Positions 52,212 to 61,167 of a stretch of 64,000 nt of DNA are shown here, one piece after another. The notes beneath the pieces were generated by a model. That model was not told the DNA's origin. It ran no database searches and was given only the letters and a program-made list of their open reading frames with translations. The translations under genes were made by a program, and so were the position numbers. Position 1 is the first letter of the stretch. Every line of letters begins with the position of its first letter. The DNA is from JBDIAG01 sp047974565 (GTDB taxonomy: Bacteria > Actinomycetota > Actinomycetes > Actinomycetales > CAWJMD01), in assembly GCA_047974565.1 (NCBI GenBank), contig JBKECN010000037.1, forward strand, positions 1 to 64,000, given 5' to 3'.

Positions 52212-52579
52212 TGGAGGTGGGGGGAATCGAACCCCCGTCCGTCGTCGTACCCCTAGGGCTTCTCCGGGTGCAGCTCGACTTGGTGGTCTCTCATCCCCAG
52301 CGGTCTCTCGAGCGCGCCGCTGCCAGGCTCAGTCGTCTAAATGTGTCACCCGCGCCGACGACGAACGCGCGTGACATTGGCTCCCTAGTCGACGCCAGCT
52401 ACCGGGCCGGAAGCACTCCCGGGCTGACGGACTTCATGGCCTCGCTCAGGCGGCGAGGGCGAAGTCGGTGCGCTTGGAATCGGCACCTATTGGTTTTGCG
52501 GAGGACGTTAACGAGATAACTCCGCGTTCTCGACCCGCTTCCCCTAGTTCGACATCCAACGTCGAAACCAGTCACCCCC
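52212..52579 (-). ncRNA. ssrA: Transfer-messenger RNA (tmRNA)
   Basis: About 368 nt. The 5' end GGGGGTGACTGGTTTCGAC pairs with the 3' CACCTCC acceptor strand, and the T-arm reads GGGGGTTCGATTCCCCC. The tag frame is 52499-52446 with resume codon GCA and encodes AKPIGADSKRTDFALAA then TGA. The 3' end is ACC followed by C, so the CCA tail is not fully encoded and must be added. It frees stalled ribosomes with SmpB, whose gene lies 6 kb away. Boundaries are set by acceptor-stem pairing. Confidence 0.95.
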
Positions 52580-52911
52580 TGTTGAGTTGTCAACGCCCCG
52601 GACGAGCCGGGACGACACACCATCCTACCCTCCCAACGCGAGGTTCGCCGACCGCATTCCCGCGACCACCTGCCAGCACGACGCGGGCACCGGCCGGGTC
52701 CAGGCCCGGCACACGGTCCCCCGCCGGGCAGGGTCTGGGGATGTCCCGTTCAGGGACCACGAAGTGGGCGAGGTTGCCACCGTGAGCACGTGCCGGGCCT
52801 GTGGCCACGGGTCGGCAGCCCTCGCTGCTGCGAGGGGGCGTCGGCGTGGTGGGGTCACCCGCCCTCGACCTGGCCCGTTCGAGAATCCCGAGCCGCAGAG
52901 TGGACGCTGCC
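52580..52911. other. 332-bp gap upstream of ssrA
   Basis: Should hold the ssrA promoter on the minus strand. TAGGAT (52627-52622) is a possible -10; TTGACA at about 52595-52590 is too close to the mature 5' end to be its -35. Short overlapping open frames are not convincing. Confidence 0.4.
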
Positions 52912-53421
52912 CTAGGCCGCGTCGGCACACCCGCGAAACGTGTAATCGGAATAGGCGAAGGTGACCGAGTAATCGTGTGGCTCCAACGTCATGTCGTCAT
53001 CGCAGAATCCGGGGGTGATCGTCATCGTGAACGGCGACCCCTTGAACTCTCCGGTGAAGTCCGCACTGCTCTCGGTATCCACGCGGTCGCTGGTGAATCT
53101 GATCCGGTTCGCGGGGTCGGAGAAGGGGATTCCCACGTCCGCATCCCAGTAGGCGAGGTCGGAACCGTTGACGTCCATTCCCCAGAAAGGCTCGGCGATC
53201 CCGCCGATCACCAGCACCTGCGGAACCACGGTCGCGACGCTGGCCGTCGGATCTGCCGTGGATTCCGTTTCGGTCGGAGTCTCGGACGCGGTCGCAGTGG
53301 AAGTCTCAGACGCCGCAGTGGCTGTGCTGGTCTCGGCCTCGGAAGGGTTCGCGTCCGAGCATCCGGCGGTGGCGGCCAGGATGAGCGTCAAGGCGAGCCC
53401 AGCGAATCGTCGCCTGCTCAC
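52912..53421 (-). CDS. Putative lipoprotein, unknown function
   Basis: 169 residues. Basic start VSRRRFAG, hydrophobic LALTLILAATAG and a lipobox ending at Cys21. A Thr/Ser/Glu-rich linker (about 25-65) leads to a domain of about 100 residues with GFCDDDMTLEPHDYSVTF and a final cysteine near the end, so one disulfide is possible. GTG at 53421 overlaps the stop of the 91-residue gene (GTGA). No family recognised. Confidence 0.75.
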   Translation of the reverse strand: MSRRRFAGLALTLILAATAGCSDANPSEAETSTATAASETSTATASETPTETESTADPTASVATVVPQVLVIGGIAEPFWGMDVNGSDLAYWDADVGIPFSDPANRIRFTSDRVDTESSADFTGEFKGSPFTMTITPGFCDDDMTLEPHDYSVTFAYSDYTFRGCADAA

Positions 53422-53693
53422 GAGTCGGCCCGAGCGGCTAGGTCTCGGATCCAGGCAGGAAGCGCATCCGCCCGGTTCGCGGTACTCAGATCGTTTCCGG
53501 TGTACGCAACCCACCACTCATCCTGACGTTCCGACGGCAGGCCCGACCGTACCTCTTGATTCACGTCTGCCGGCTGAGCGGCCTCATTCGTTAGTGCTGG
53601 GGCAATTCGATACTCGAAACCCTGGTTGGCCATGCATTCCCTGATTAGTTGTTCTTGCGCACGCCCTTCGAGGATCGCCACCCCTGCCCTCAT
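53418..53693 (-). CDS. Small hypothetical protein
   Basis: 91 residues, no signal peptide. The stretch ECMANQGFEY resembles a motif often seen in secreted actinobacterial proteins with CM..QGFEY, and DEWWVAYTGND fits the same type, so it may be a truncated relative; a TAG six codons upstream excludes an in-frame signal. ATG at 53693 with AGGAG nine bases upstream. Translationally coupled to the lipoprotein. Confidence 0.6.
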   Translation of the reverse strand: MRAGVAILEGRAQEQLIRECMANQGFEYRIAPALTNEAAQPADVNQEVRSGLPSERQDEWWVAYTGNDLSTANRADALPAWIRDLAARADS

Positions 53694-54171
53694 GACGCTG
53701 CTCCTAAGCTAAGTAGTAGGAATCTCCAGCCCACGGGCGTACAAACCTGTTATTCGTCCCCGGCGTAACGCTCTCCATCAGTTTGGCCCCGAGAAGGGGA
53801 TCCTGCATTTCCCGACGGATCACGCACTCCAAGCGGGTTTAAAGTAACCCACAGTGAATCGCGACGGTCAACCGTAATCGAACACCAGTAGGCGACTTTC
53901 GGGCGATCTCTTCGGCCAAAAGAGTGGGCGTGTAGTTCGACGCGCCCTTCTCACATCAAAGCGACACTTCAGAGCTATTGATCCTCAACGAATCTCGTAT
54001 CAGGCACAAGCGACTCGCCAAGCCGTCACGATGCGCGTCACGTTCAAGGGTGCGCGGGGCGTAACAGAATCGTGCCGTGATCGACATAATCAGGTCGACC
54101 TACTCAGATCGACCTACGCAGATCGACCTGGCCCAGCGTGACTCCTCCCGAGTGATCCATCACCGGCCCCC
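53694..54171. other. 478-bp less GC-rich intergenic patch
   Basis: Visibly richer in A and T than the rest of the window between about 53700 and 54060. It must carry the promoter of the 91-residue gene. No gene was supported. It ends with a 14-bp tandem repeat. Confidence 0.6.
54081..54136 (+). repeat. 14-bp tandem repeats
   Basis: Four units of 14 bp: TCGACATAATCAGG, TCGACCTACTCAGA, TCGACCTACGCAGA, TCGACCTGGCCCAG. They lie 36 bp after the transglutaminase stop. Confidence 0.85.
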
Positions 54172-56085
54172 TCACGTGACCCCGACGACTGCGGACGACT
54201 CCAGCCGGGCGGCCTCGGCGTTGATGGCCTGCACAGCGGCGGCCACCTGCTCCTCGGGCACCGAGGTTGCGGCATACAGGTACCGCTCGCAGACGGCCAG
54301 CTGGGCCGCCACATTCGGGGTGAGGTAGGCGAGCTCGTGCACGGTGAGGGCTCGGGGCACGTGGAGACCGGCTGTCGCGCAGGCCTGTTCGAGTCGTCGC
54401 ACCGCGAGCGCCACTTCGTCGCGGACCACTGCCGGGCCGTCCGGCGACCGAGGTTGCCCGCGCCGACCGCGCAGCCACCCGATGACGATGATCGTCAGCA
54501 CCAGCCCGGCCAGCAGGAACCCAGCAATCCGTCTGTTCTGATCGGAGCCCAGCAGCCGGTCGAGCAGCCCGTCCTCGGCCGCCGGGGTGGGGTCGCTGGT
54601 CACCCAGCCGCGTTCGGGCACGTAGACCTCCACCCACGCGTGAGCATCCCGGCCGGTGAAGGTGCGCATCCCGTCGGTCTCGGTGCCTCCGGCGTAGCCG
54701 GTGGCGATCCGCGCCGGGATACCCAGGCTGCGCAGCATCACCACGGACGCTGACGCGTAGTGCTCGCAGAACCCCGCCTTGGAGTCGAAGAGGAAGAAGT
54801 CGACAGCGTCCTGACCGGCCGGAGCCACCGGGGCGTCCAGGTCGTACCGGAAGTCGCCCGAGAGCAGATACTCCTCGATCGCCCGAGCAGCCTCGGCATC
54901 GTCGAACGCGTCGGCGGTGACCGTGCGGGCCAGCTCGGCGGTCCGTTCGCTGACTCCGGACGGCAGTTGCAGCCACTCCTCGTAGTCCGGGTGGTCGACG
55001 CCCAGGCCGGGGATCCCCGCCGAATCGCCGTGCACGTCCGGGTACGGGCCGACCGTCACCTGATAGGGGGAGTTGCCGGTCCGCACGTAGTTGTGCGAAT
55101 CGATCTGGGTCGGCTGGGGATCCACGCTAGTGGCGGCTCCCGGCGCCAGCACCGAACTGTACGCCAGCAGCGGCTCGACGGTGTACGTCTGCTCCGGCCC
55201 GGCGACCTGGGCACCGTCCACACCCCACTCCTGCCGGGGCAGGTCGGCCTTCCAGGAGAGGCCGTCGTAGGTGTAGAGCACGTTGGCCCGCCAGCGCACC
55301 GGGCTGTCCGCCGGGACGCGGGCCACCTCCACCGGGGGCAACTGCCCACGGGCGTTGAGGGAGAGCGAGCCCCCGTCATAAGGCTGCAGGCTGCGCCCGG
55401 ACTGCCCGCCGCCGGCCTGGCCGGGACCGGACGACCAGGGGCTGTCCACTCCCCCGTTCAGGTCGGGTAGCACGAGAAAGGCGATGACCCCGCACACCGC
55501 GGCGAACGCGGCCGGAAGGGCAGCCACCCGGAGGGCGTCCCACACCGGACGGTACGCACGCCCGACGATCTCCACGCGCGAACTGGTCGCGGTGCCCTGA
55601 TGCTCGAAGCGACTGCCCAGCACCGCGCCCAGAACGAGCAGTGCCCACGTCGCCAGACTGAGCAGCACCAGCGGCGTGGCAGGCGAGTCGAGGAAGACGA
55701 GCAGCAGGTTGGCGCCCGCGAAGGTCAACACCAGCCGATGCGTTGCGGCCGTCTCGGCCCGCACGTACAGGGCGAGAGTGAACAGCACGAGGGCGAGGCT
55801 GAGCAAGCCCATGGACAGCCCGCGGGTTCCGGCCGCCAGGACACCGGCGGCCACGGACGCCGCCAACCCGACACCCAAGCCAATCCGCCGGACGAGCAGC
55901 GTCGGGGTATACGACCTCAGCACGACCAGCAGGACGACGACCAGCACGAAGGCCAACAGCAGCACCGGCTGCACGAGCGAGATCGTCCCGATCGCACCCA
56001 GCAGGCACAGGCCGGTGATCGTGCTCAACTGTCGCATCACCGCGGGATCCGCACTCGGTGCCGCCGCCGCCCGATCAGGCGTCAT
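54172..56085 (-). CDS. Transglutaminase-like membrane protein
   Basis: 637 residues: six to seven N-terminal membrane segments (20-208, DUF3488 type), an extracellular region, and a transglutaminase-core domain with triad Cys440 (KAGFCEHYA), His482 (GRDAHAWVEVY) and Asp498 (SDPTP). A further membrane segment (about 520-540) leads to a cytoplasmic DUF4129-like tail. ATG overlaps the DUF58 stop (ATGA). The trio with DUF58 and MoxR is widespread; it is thought to act on the envelope, mechanism unknown. Confidence 0.93.
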   Translation of the reverse strand: MTPDRAAAAPSADPAVMRQLSTITGLCLLGAIGTISLVQPVLLLAFVLVVVLLVVLRSYTPTLLVRRIGLGVGLAASVAAGVLAAGTRGLSMGLLSLALVLFTLALYVRAETAATHRLVLTFAGANLLLVFLDSPATPLVLLSLATWALLVLGAVLGSRFEHQGTATSSRVEIVGRAYRPVWDALRVAALPAAFAAVCGVIAFLVLPDLNGGVDSPWSSGPGQAGGGQSGRSLQPYDGGSLSLNARGQLPPVEVARVPADSPVRWRANVLYTYDGLSWKADLPRQEWGVDGAQVAGPEQTYTVEPLLAYSSVLAPGAATSVDPQPTQIDSHNYVRTGNSPYQVTVGPYPDVHGDSAGIPGLGVDHPDYEEWLQLPSGVSERTAELARTVTADAFDDAEAARAIEEYLLSGDFRYDLDAPVAPAGQDAVDFFLFDSKAGFCEHYASASVVMLRSLGIPARIATGYAGGTETDGMRTFTGRDAHAWVEVYVPERGWVTSDPTPAAEDGLLDRLLGSDQNRRIAGFLLAGLVLTIIVIGWLRGRRGQPRSPDGPAVVRDEVALAVRRLEQACATAGLHVPRALTVHELAYLTPNVAAQLAVCERYLYAATSVPEEQVAAAVQAINAEAARLESSAVVGVT

Positions 56086-57191
56086 CGCGGGTCCAAGCTC
56101 AGCGGGTGACCGGTGGCCGCATCGATCAGCCGGATGCCCTGCAGACCGGACAGGACCAGGTTCACACCCGTCCCGCGCACGACATAGGCCTCCTCACCGA
56201 GGAGTTCGCGCAGGTCCCGCTGGCCGGCAGGTCGCAGCTGCCGGGCCAGTTCGGCGCTGCCGAGGTCCGCGAACCAGTCGAGCACGGCCTGCCGTGAGGC
56301 GGTCGGGGCCAGGCACAGCCCGACGCTTGGATCCCACCAGATCACTCGCGCGGAGTCGCCGGACGACCTGGCCTTGGTGGCGGTTGCGGCGAGCCGGGCG
56401 ATGCCGTGCTCACCCTGAGCGTCGAAGGACGAGCCGATCACGATGGCCCGCAGCACGGGGCTGATCGGCTCCTCACGTTCGGCCACGACGATGTCCCCGT
56501 GCCGGGCCGTCGCCCGCCAGTGCACCGCGCGCAGGGAATCTCCCGGCGACCATTGCCGCACCCCGGTGACCTCGGTGCCCCATCGCCGGGACGCGTGGGA
56601 GTCTCCGGTCGCCGCGAGTTGCCGTAGCGGCAGGGTCGGAGCCGACGCCGGATAGACCCGAATCGGGGAGGGCATCGACAGTTCGTACCCCAGGTTGAAG
56701 GTGCCGAAGGGCTCACGCCGACGGACGCCGACCGCCACTGCTGGAGCCGAGCCGCGGGCGAGCGCCCGCCGGGTCACGGTGGTCCGGGCCGTCTCGCCCG
56801 GGCGCAGATCGGGGATCCAGGCCACCGCGCCGGACAGTATCGGGGTGCTCAGACTCACGGTGGCGCCGCCGCCCCGCCGGGCGTCCCGATGGGTCAGCTC
56901 GACCACGAAGGTGCCCTCCTCTCCCACCTGAAGTGCGGTCGGGCCGGTGATGGTCACGTCGCACCGCCCGGGGCCGCGGGCGGCAGCGCGCACCAGCGGC
57001 AGCGCGAAGAGCACTCCGACAAGGAGCAGGACGGTGCGTTCGGTCAGGGCGTCGGCGAGTCGCCAGACCAGATAGGCCGCCGCGAACGTGCCGATGGTGA
57101 CGATCAGGCCGCGGGGGGTGGCCAGGGACAGCCAGCCACCCCGGTACCGCCCGCCCACCTTCCGCCGCGCAGGAGTCTGCTCGGGCTGCAT
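56082..57191 (-). CDS. DUF58 protein
   Basis: 369 residues. Two membrane segments near the start (about 28-68), a beta-rich region, and the DUF58 core with GTEVTGVRQWSPGDSLRAVHWRATAR (partly RQWSPGDSLRAVHWRATAR). DUF58 proteins have a von Willebrand-like fold and work with MoxR ATPases. ATG at 57191; overlaps the transglutaminase gene by four bases. Confidence 0.93.
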   Translation of the reverse strand: MQPEQTPARRKVGGRYRGGWLSLATPRGLIVTIGTFAAAYLVWRLADALTERTVLLLVGVLFALPLVRAAARGPGRCDVTITGPTALQVGEEGTFVVELTHRDARRGGGATVSLSTPILSGAVAWIPDLRPGETARTTVTRRALARGSAPAVAVGVRRREPFGTFNLGYELSMPSPIRVYPASAPTLPLRQLAATGDSHASRRWGTEVTGVRQWSPGDSLRAVHWRATARHGDIVVAEREEPISPVLRAIVIGSSFDAQGEHGIARLAATATKARSSGDSARVIWWDPSVGLCLAPTASRQAVLDWFADLGSAELARQLRPAGQRDLRELLGEEAYVVRGTGVNLVLSGLQGIRLIDAATGHPLSLDPR

Positions 57192-57198
57192 CAGCGGG

Positions 57199-58182
57199 TC
57201 ACCCCGTCAGGGGGACCTGGACGCCGGCCACCAGGTGCGCGACCACCTTCTCGGCATGCGGCAGGTCGCAGTCGTAGCTGAAGACGAGGCGGTGCGCCAG
57301 CACGGGGATGGCCAAGGCCTTGACGTCGTCGGGGGTGACGAAGTCGCGCCCGCGCAGCAACGCCCGCGCCTGCGCGGCCCGGGTCAGGACGATGGCCGCG
57401 CGGGTGCTGGCTCCGAGCACGATCTCGGGATGCTGCCGGCTGGCCGCGACGAGGTCCAGGACGTACCGGCCCACCGGCTCGCCGACGTGCACGGACCGGC
57501 TCTGGGCGCGCAGCCAGCGCAGGGTGTCCGCGTCCACCACCGGACGCAGGTCCTCGACGGTGGAACGGTGTACCTGCTCGCGCAGCACCTGGAGTTCGTC
57601 CGCCGGATCCATCGGGCCCAGCCGCAGACACATGGTGAACCGGTCCAGCTGCCCCTCGGGCAACGGGAAGGTGCCGTACTGCTCGACCGGGTTCTGAGTG
57701 GCGATGACGAAGAAGGGGTCCGGCAGCGGGTGCCGCACACCGTCGACGGTGACCGCGTGCTCCTCCAGGGCTTCCATGAAGGCCGACTGGGTCCGCGAGG
57801 AGGCCCGGTTGAGTTCGTCCACGAGGACGACGTGGGCGAAGATCGGGCCGGGCACGAAGTGGAAGGTGCCGTCCCCGGGGCGCCACACGGACGAGCCGGT
57901 GATATCCGCGGGAAGCATGTCGGAGGTGGCCTGCACCCGGCCGAAGGTGACATCGGCGCTGTGCGCGAAGGCCCGTCCGATCGTGGTCTTGCCACTGCCG
58001 GGCACGTCCTGCAGCAGGACGTGCCCCCCGGACAGCAGCGCGCAGCAGATCAACTCCAGGATCGGCTGCCGGCCGCGCACGACACTGCCCACCCCGTCGA
58101 GCAGCCGCTGAGCAGCCGTCGAGGCATGGTCGGGGTCAGGGCTGATCGGGTGCGGGCGTACCTGCTCGGGGAGTTGCGTCAC
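57199..58182 (-). CDS. MoxR-family AAA+ ATPase
   Basis: 327 residues. Walker A QDVPGSGKT (58-66), Walker B VVLVDELNRA (about 118-127), sensor 1 FVIATQNPVEQYGTFPLPE, and the lid domain containing GASTRAAI. MoxR ATPases act as chaperones that mature partner complexes, here probably DUF58 and the transglutaminase-like protein. GTG at 58182; 7 bp before DUF58. Confidence 0.95.
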   Translation of the reverse strand: MTQLPEQVRPHPISPDPDHASTAAQRLLDGVGSVVRGRQPILELICCALLSGGHVLLQDVPGSGKTTIGRAFAHSADVTFGRVQATSDMLPADITGSSVWRPGDGTFHFVPGPIFAHVVLVDELNRASSRTQSAFMEALEEHAVTVDGVRHPLPDPFFVIATQNPVEQYGTFPLPEGQLDRFTMCLRLGPMDPADELQVLREQVHRSTVEDLRPVVDADTLRWLRAQSRSVHVGEPVGRYVLDLVAASRQHPEIVLGASTRAAIVLTRAAQARALLRGRDFVTPDDVKALAIPVLAHRLVFSYDCDLPHAEKVVAHLVAGVQVPLTG

Positions 58183-58275
58183 CCCAGACGAATCGGCCAG
58201 TGGCCTTCATGGCTGAATCCGGCAGACGGGTGGGCTGGTCGCCGGGTGAGTGAGCGTGAGCGAGACCTGACTGGC

Positions 58276-58746
58276 TCAGCGGTTGACCCGCAACGACATC
58301 GCCCGCTCGGCCTCGCGGCGATCCTGCCGCTCCCGCAGGGCATGACGCTTGTCGTACTCCTTCTTGCCCCGGGCCAGGCCGATCTCCACCTTGGCTCGCC
58401 CGTCGGAGAAGTACAACTGCAAAGGGACGATGGTGAAGCCCTTCTCCCTCGTCTTCTGCCCGAGCCTGTCGATCTCGTCCCGGTGCAGCAGGAGTTTGCG
58501 CTTGCGTCGCGGGGAGTGGTTGGTCCAGGTGCCCTGGGTGTACTCGGGGATGTGCACGGCTTCCAGCCAGGCCTCGCCGTGGTCGATCGCCACGTAGCCG
58601 TCCACCAATTGGGCCCGGCCCATCCGCAGTGCCTTGACCTCGGTGCCGGTCAGCACGAGCCCGGCCTCATAGACGTCGTCGATGTGGTAATCGTGGCGAG
58701 CGCGACGATTCGTCGCGATCACCTTGCGGCCTTGCTCTTTGGGCAT
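58276..58746 (-). CDS. smpB: SsrA-binding protein
   Basis: 156 residues. The OB-fold core includes ATNRRARHDYHIDDVYEAGLVLTGTEVKALR (partly HDYHIDDVYEAGLVLTGTEV), and the C-terminal basic tail GLARGKKEYDKRH inserts into the mRNA channel. Delivers tmRNA to stalled ribosomes. ATG at 58746. It follows the ftsX-peptidase block on the same strand. Confidence 0.98.
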   Translation of the reverse strand: MPKEQGRKVIATNRRARHDYHIDDVYEAGLVLTGTEVKALRMGRAQLVDGYVAIDHGEAWLEAVHIPEYTQGTWTNHSPRRKRKLLLHRDEIDRLGQKTREKGFTIVPLQLYFSDGRAKVEIGLARGKKEYDKRHALRERQDRREAERAMSLRVNR

Positions 58747-58802
58747 CGGACGATTCTACGGCGTCGCTCTCGGACCCCCGGCATCCTTTTGCGCCGCCAG
58801 CG

Positions 58803-60113
58803 CTACAGGTAGCCCATCGGGTTGACGTAGGAGCCGTTCTTGAGCACCTCGAAGTGCAGGTGGCAGCCGGTGGAGGAACCGGTGGTGCCGACGTAGCCGA
58901 TCACCTGGCCCTTCTTGACCGTGCCGCCGCGCACGGCGTACCGGGACATGTGGTTGTACGCGGTGGCGATGGAGCTACCGCCGATCAGGCCGTGGGCGAC
59001 GACGATCCGGTTGCCGTAGCCGCCGGCCCACCCGGCCGAGACCACTCGCCCGTCCGCCGCGGCATGGATCGGGATGCCGCAGGGCCCACCGAAGTCGGTG
59101 CCGGTGTGCAGCCGCCGGTACTTGTAGATGGGGTGGATCCGGTAGCCGAAACTGGAGGTGATCCGGGTGTTCACCGGACGGCCCAGGGTGCCACCGCCTG
59201 CGCTGTAGCTCCCGCCCCCACCGGAGGCACCGGACGAGCCGGAGGAGCCAGATGAACCCGAGGCGGCCGCCCGGGCCGCCGCCGCCGCCCGCTCCTGCCG
59301 GGCGATCTCGGCGAGCTGTGCTGAGAGTTTGTCCTGTTCGGCCTTGAGCGAGCCCAGGTGGGATTCCTCCTCCGCCTTGCGGGACTCGATCACCGCGGTG
59401 GCCGCGGCTTCGGCGGCGATGAGGTTGTCCACGGCGTCCTTACGGGCCGCCGCTTCGGCACGGGCGGCCTCGGCCGCGGCCAGGGCCTGGCGAGCCTGCT
59501 CGCGCAACTCCGCCACCTGGGCGGTGACCGCGGTGAGCCGGGCCTGGGCGTTGGACTGCAACACCTGCTTCTCGGTCAGGTCGTTGATGGCACCCGACCG
59601 GGTGCGCAGCACCGTGTCGGCCATGACGAAACGATCAGCGAAATCCTGCGGGCTCTCAGCGTTCATCACCACCGACAGCTCGGTGCTCGCGGCGCCGCGA
59701 CGGTAGGTGGCCGCCGCCATCCTGGCCAGTTCGTCCCTGGTGTCGGCGAGTTGATCGGCCGAGGCGTCCAGGTCGGCCTGGGCCTGGGCCTGGGCAGCCT
59801 CGGCCGCGGCCAGGCGCCCGGCCATCTCGGCGTCCTTGCGTTCGGCCTCGGCCTCCACGGCCCGGGCCTCGTCGAGCGCGGCCTGCGCGGCCGGCAACTG
59901 ACTTCGCGCGTCGGCCAGCCTGCCGTAGGCCTCGGTCAACTCGGCGGAGGTGCCTGCCAGGCTCTCCTGCAGTTCGCCGATATCGGATTCGACTTGCTTC
60001 TTCTTGGTCTGCGCGTCGCTCTTGGGGTCGGCGACGGCAGGGGGGACGACGGCAGCGGCGACTGACACCGCGGTGATCACCGCGGCCAGTCGCGCCAGGC
60101 GGGGAAGACGCAT
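58803..60113 (-). CDS. Coiled-coil M23 (LytM) peptidase, probable FtsEX partner
   Basis: 436 residues: signal peptide (1-28), long coiled coils (30-280), a Ser/Gly linker (about 285-310), and a C-terminal LytM domain with zinc ligands in HTGTDFGG and HLHFEV. Architecture matches EnvC/RipC-type murein hydrolases controlled by FtsEX, whose genes are immediately upstream. The active-site residues are present, so unlike EnvC it should be an active endopeptidase. Confidence 0.93.
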   Translation of the reverse strand: MRLPRLARLAAVITAVSVAAAVVPPAVADPKSDAQTKKKQVESDIGELQESLAGTSAELTEAYGRLADARSQLPAAQAALDEARAVEAEAERKDAEMAGRLAAAEAAQAQAQADLDASADQLADTRDELARMAAATYRRGAASTELSVVMNAESPQDFADRFVMADTVLRTRSGAINDLTEKQVLQSNAQARLTAVTAQVAELREQARQALAAAEAARAEAAARKDAVDNLIAAEAAATAVIESRKAEEESHLGSLKAEQDKLSAQLAEIARQERAAAAARAAASGSSGSSGSSGASGGGGSYSAGGGTLGRPVNTRITSSFGYRIHPIYKYRRLHTGTDFGGPCGIPIHAAADGRVVSAGWAGGYGNRIVVAHGLIGGSSIATAYNHMSRYAVRGGTVKKGQVIGYVGTTGSSTGCHLHFEVLKNGSYVNPMGYL

Positions 60114-60186
60114 GGCGAGAGGTACTCCTCGGACCTACGACCCACCGGGCGGGGAAGAGCGACGGCGGGAACCCTCACGGGTCGCT

Positions 60187-61101
60187 TTACACCTTGAGGT
60201 ATCGAGCCAGCGAGAGCAGGGATGACACGCCCGCAAGAACGATTCCCACCACGAAGAGGACGGGCGCAACCACCCATACCTCACTCGTCTGGATGTACGA
60301 GAAGATCGGCAGCTCGACGGAGAGGAAGCCCTGGACGAAGTAGTGGATGAAGGCCCACAGGCCGCCGACGGCGACCGCGGCACCGATCGACACCGCCACG
60401 ATCCCCTCGAGCATGAAGGGCAGTTGGACGAGCAGGTTGGACGCCCCGACCAGACGCATGATGGCCACTTCGCGGCGCCGGTTGATCGCCGCCAGCCGAA
60501 TCGTGGTGGCCACCAGCAGCCCGGCCGCCACCAGCATCACCGAGGCCAGGATCACCGACCCGGCGGTCAGGTAGTTCAGGATGCGGAAGAAGGTGTCCAG
60601 CAGGGCCCGCTGGTCGACGACCTCCTCCACGCCGTCGCGGCCGGCGAAGTACTCCGAGACCACCTGGTACTTCTCCGGGTCTTTGAGTTTGACCCGGAAG
60701 GACTCCGGCATCTGCTCGGCGGTGACGTTCTTGGAGACCGTCTCGTCGGGGAACTGCTCCTTGAAACGCTCGTAGGCGTCTGCCTTGGATTCGAAGTAGA
60801 TCCGGTCGACGTAGGGCGCCAGGGCGGGTGACTCCAGGTCCTTGCGCACCTGCTCGCGGGTTGCCTCGGTGGCCGCCCCGGCCGCACACGTCGGCTCCAG
60901 GCTGCCCGGGCTGCACAGGAAGATCGACACCTGGACCCGGTCGTACCAGTAGTCCTTGACGGTGGAGATCTGGGTCTGCAGCAGCATGGCGCCGCCGACG
61001 AAGGTGAGCGAGACGAACGTGACGATGATGACCGAGACCGCCATCGGGACGTTTCGACGCAGACCGATCCACACCTCGTTGAGGATGAATCGAACTCGCA
61101 T
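60187..61101 (-). CDS. ftsX: Cell division ABC-transporter-like permease
   Basis: 304 residues. One membrane segment at about 21-43, an extracellular domain (45-172) containing PESFRVKLKDPEKYQVV, then three further segments (about 175-295). FtsX passes ATP-driven changes in FtsE to extracellular hydrolases. ATG at 61101, 67 bp after ftsE. Confidence 0.96.
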   Translation of the reverse strand: MRVRFILNEVWIGLRRNVPMAVSVIIVTFVSLTFVGGAMLLQTQISTVKDYWYDRVQVSIFLCSPGSLEPTCAAGAATEATREQVRKDLESPALAPYVDRIYFESKADAYERFKEQFPDETVSKNVTAEQMPESFRVKLKDPEKYQVVSEYFAGRDGVEEVVDQRALLDTFFRILNYLTAGSVILASVMLVAAGLLVATTIRLAAINRRREVAIMRLVGASNLLVQLPFMLEGIVAVSIGAAVAVGGLWAFIHYFVQGFLSVELPIFSYIQTSEVWVVAPVLFVVGIVLAGVSSLLSLARYLKV

Positions 61102-61167
61102 GGTGAACCTCTCGTCCGTGGATCGTGCGTGCCCTCAGGGGCAGTGGTCAGGGGGTGGTCCGGTGCG

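Noticed and set aside
52144..52212. Genomic island integrated at ssrA
   Set aside because: No integrase and no second copy of the ssrA 3' end was seen to the left; flanking genes have normal composition.
52590..52928. Small open frames upstream of ssrA as genes
   Set aside because: Competing overlapping frames on both strands without family resemblance; one merely covers the ssrA promoter region.
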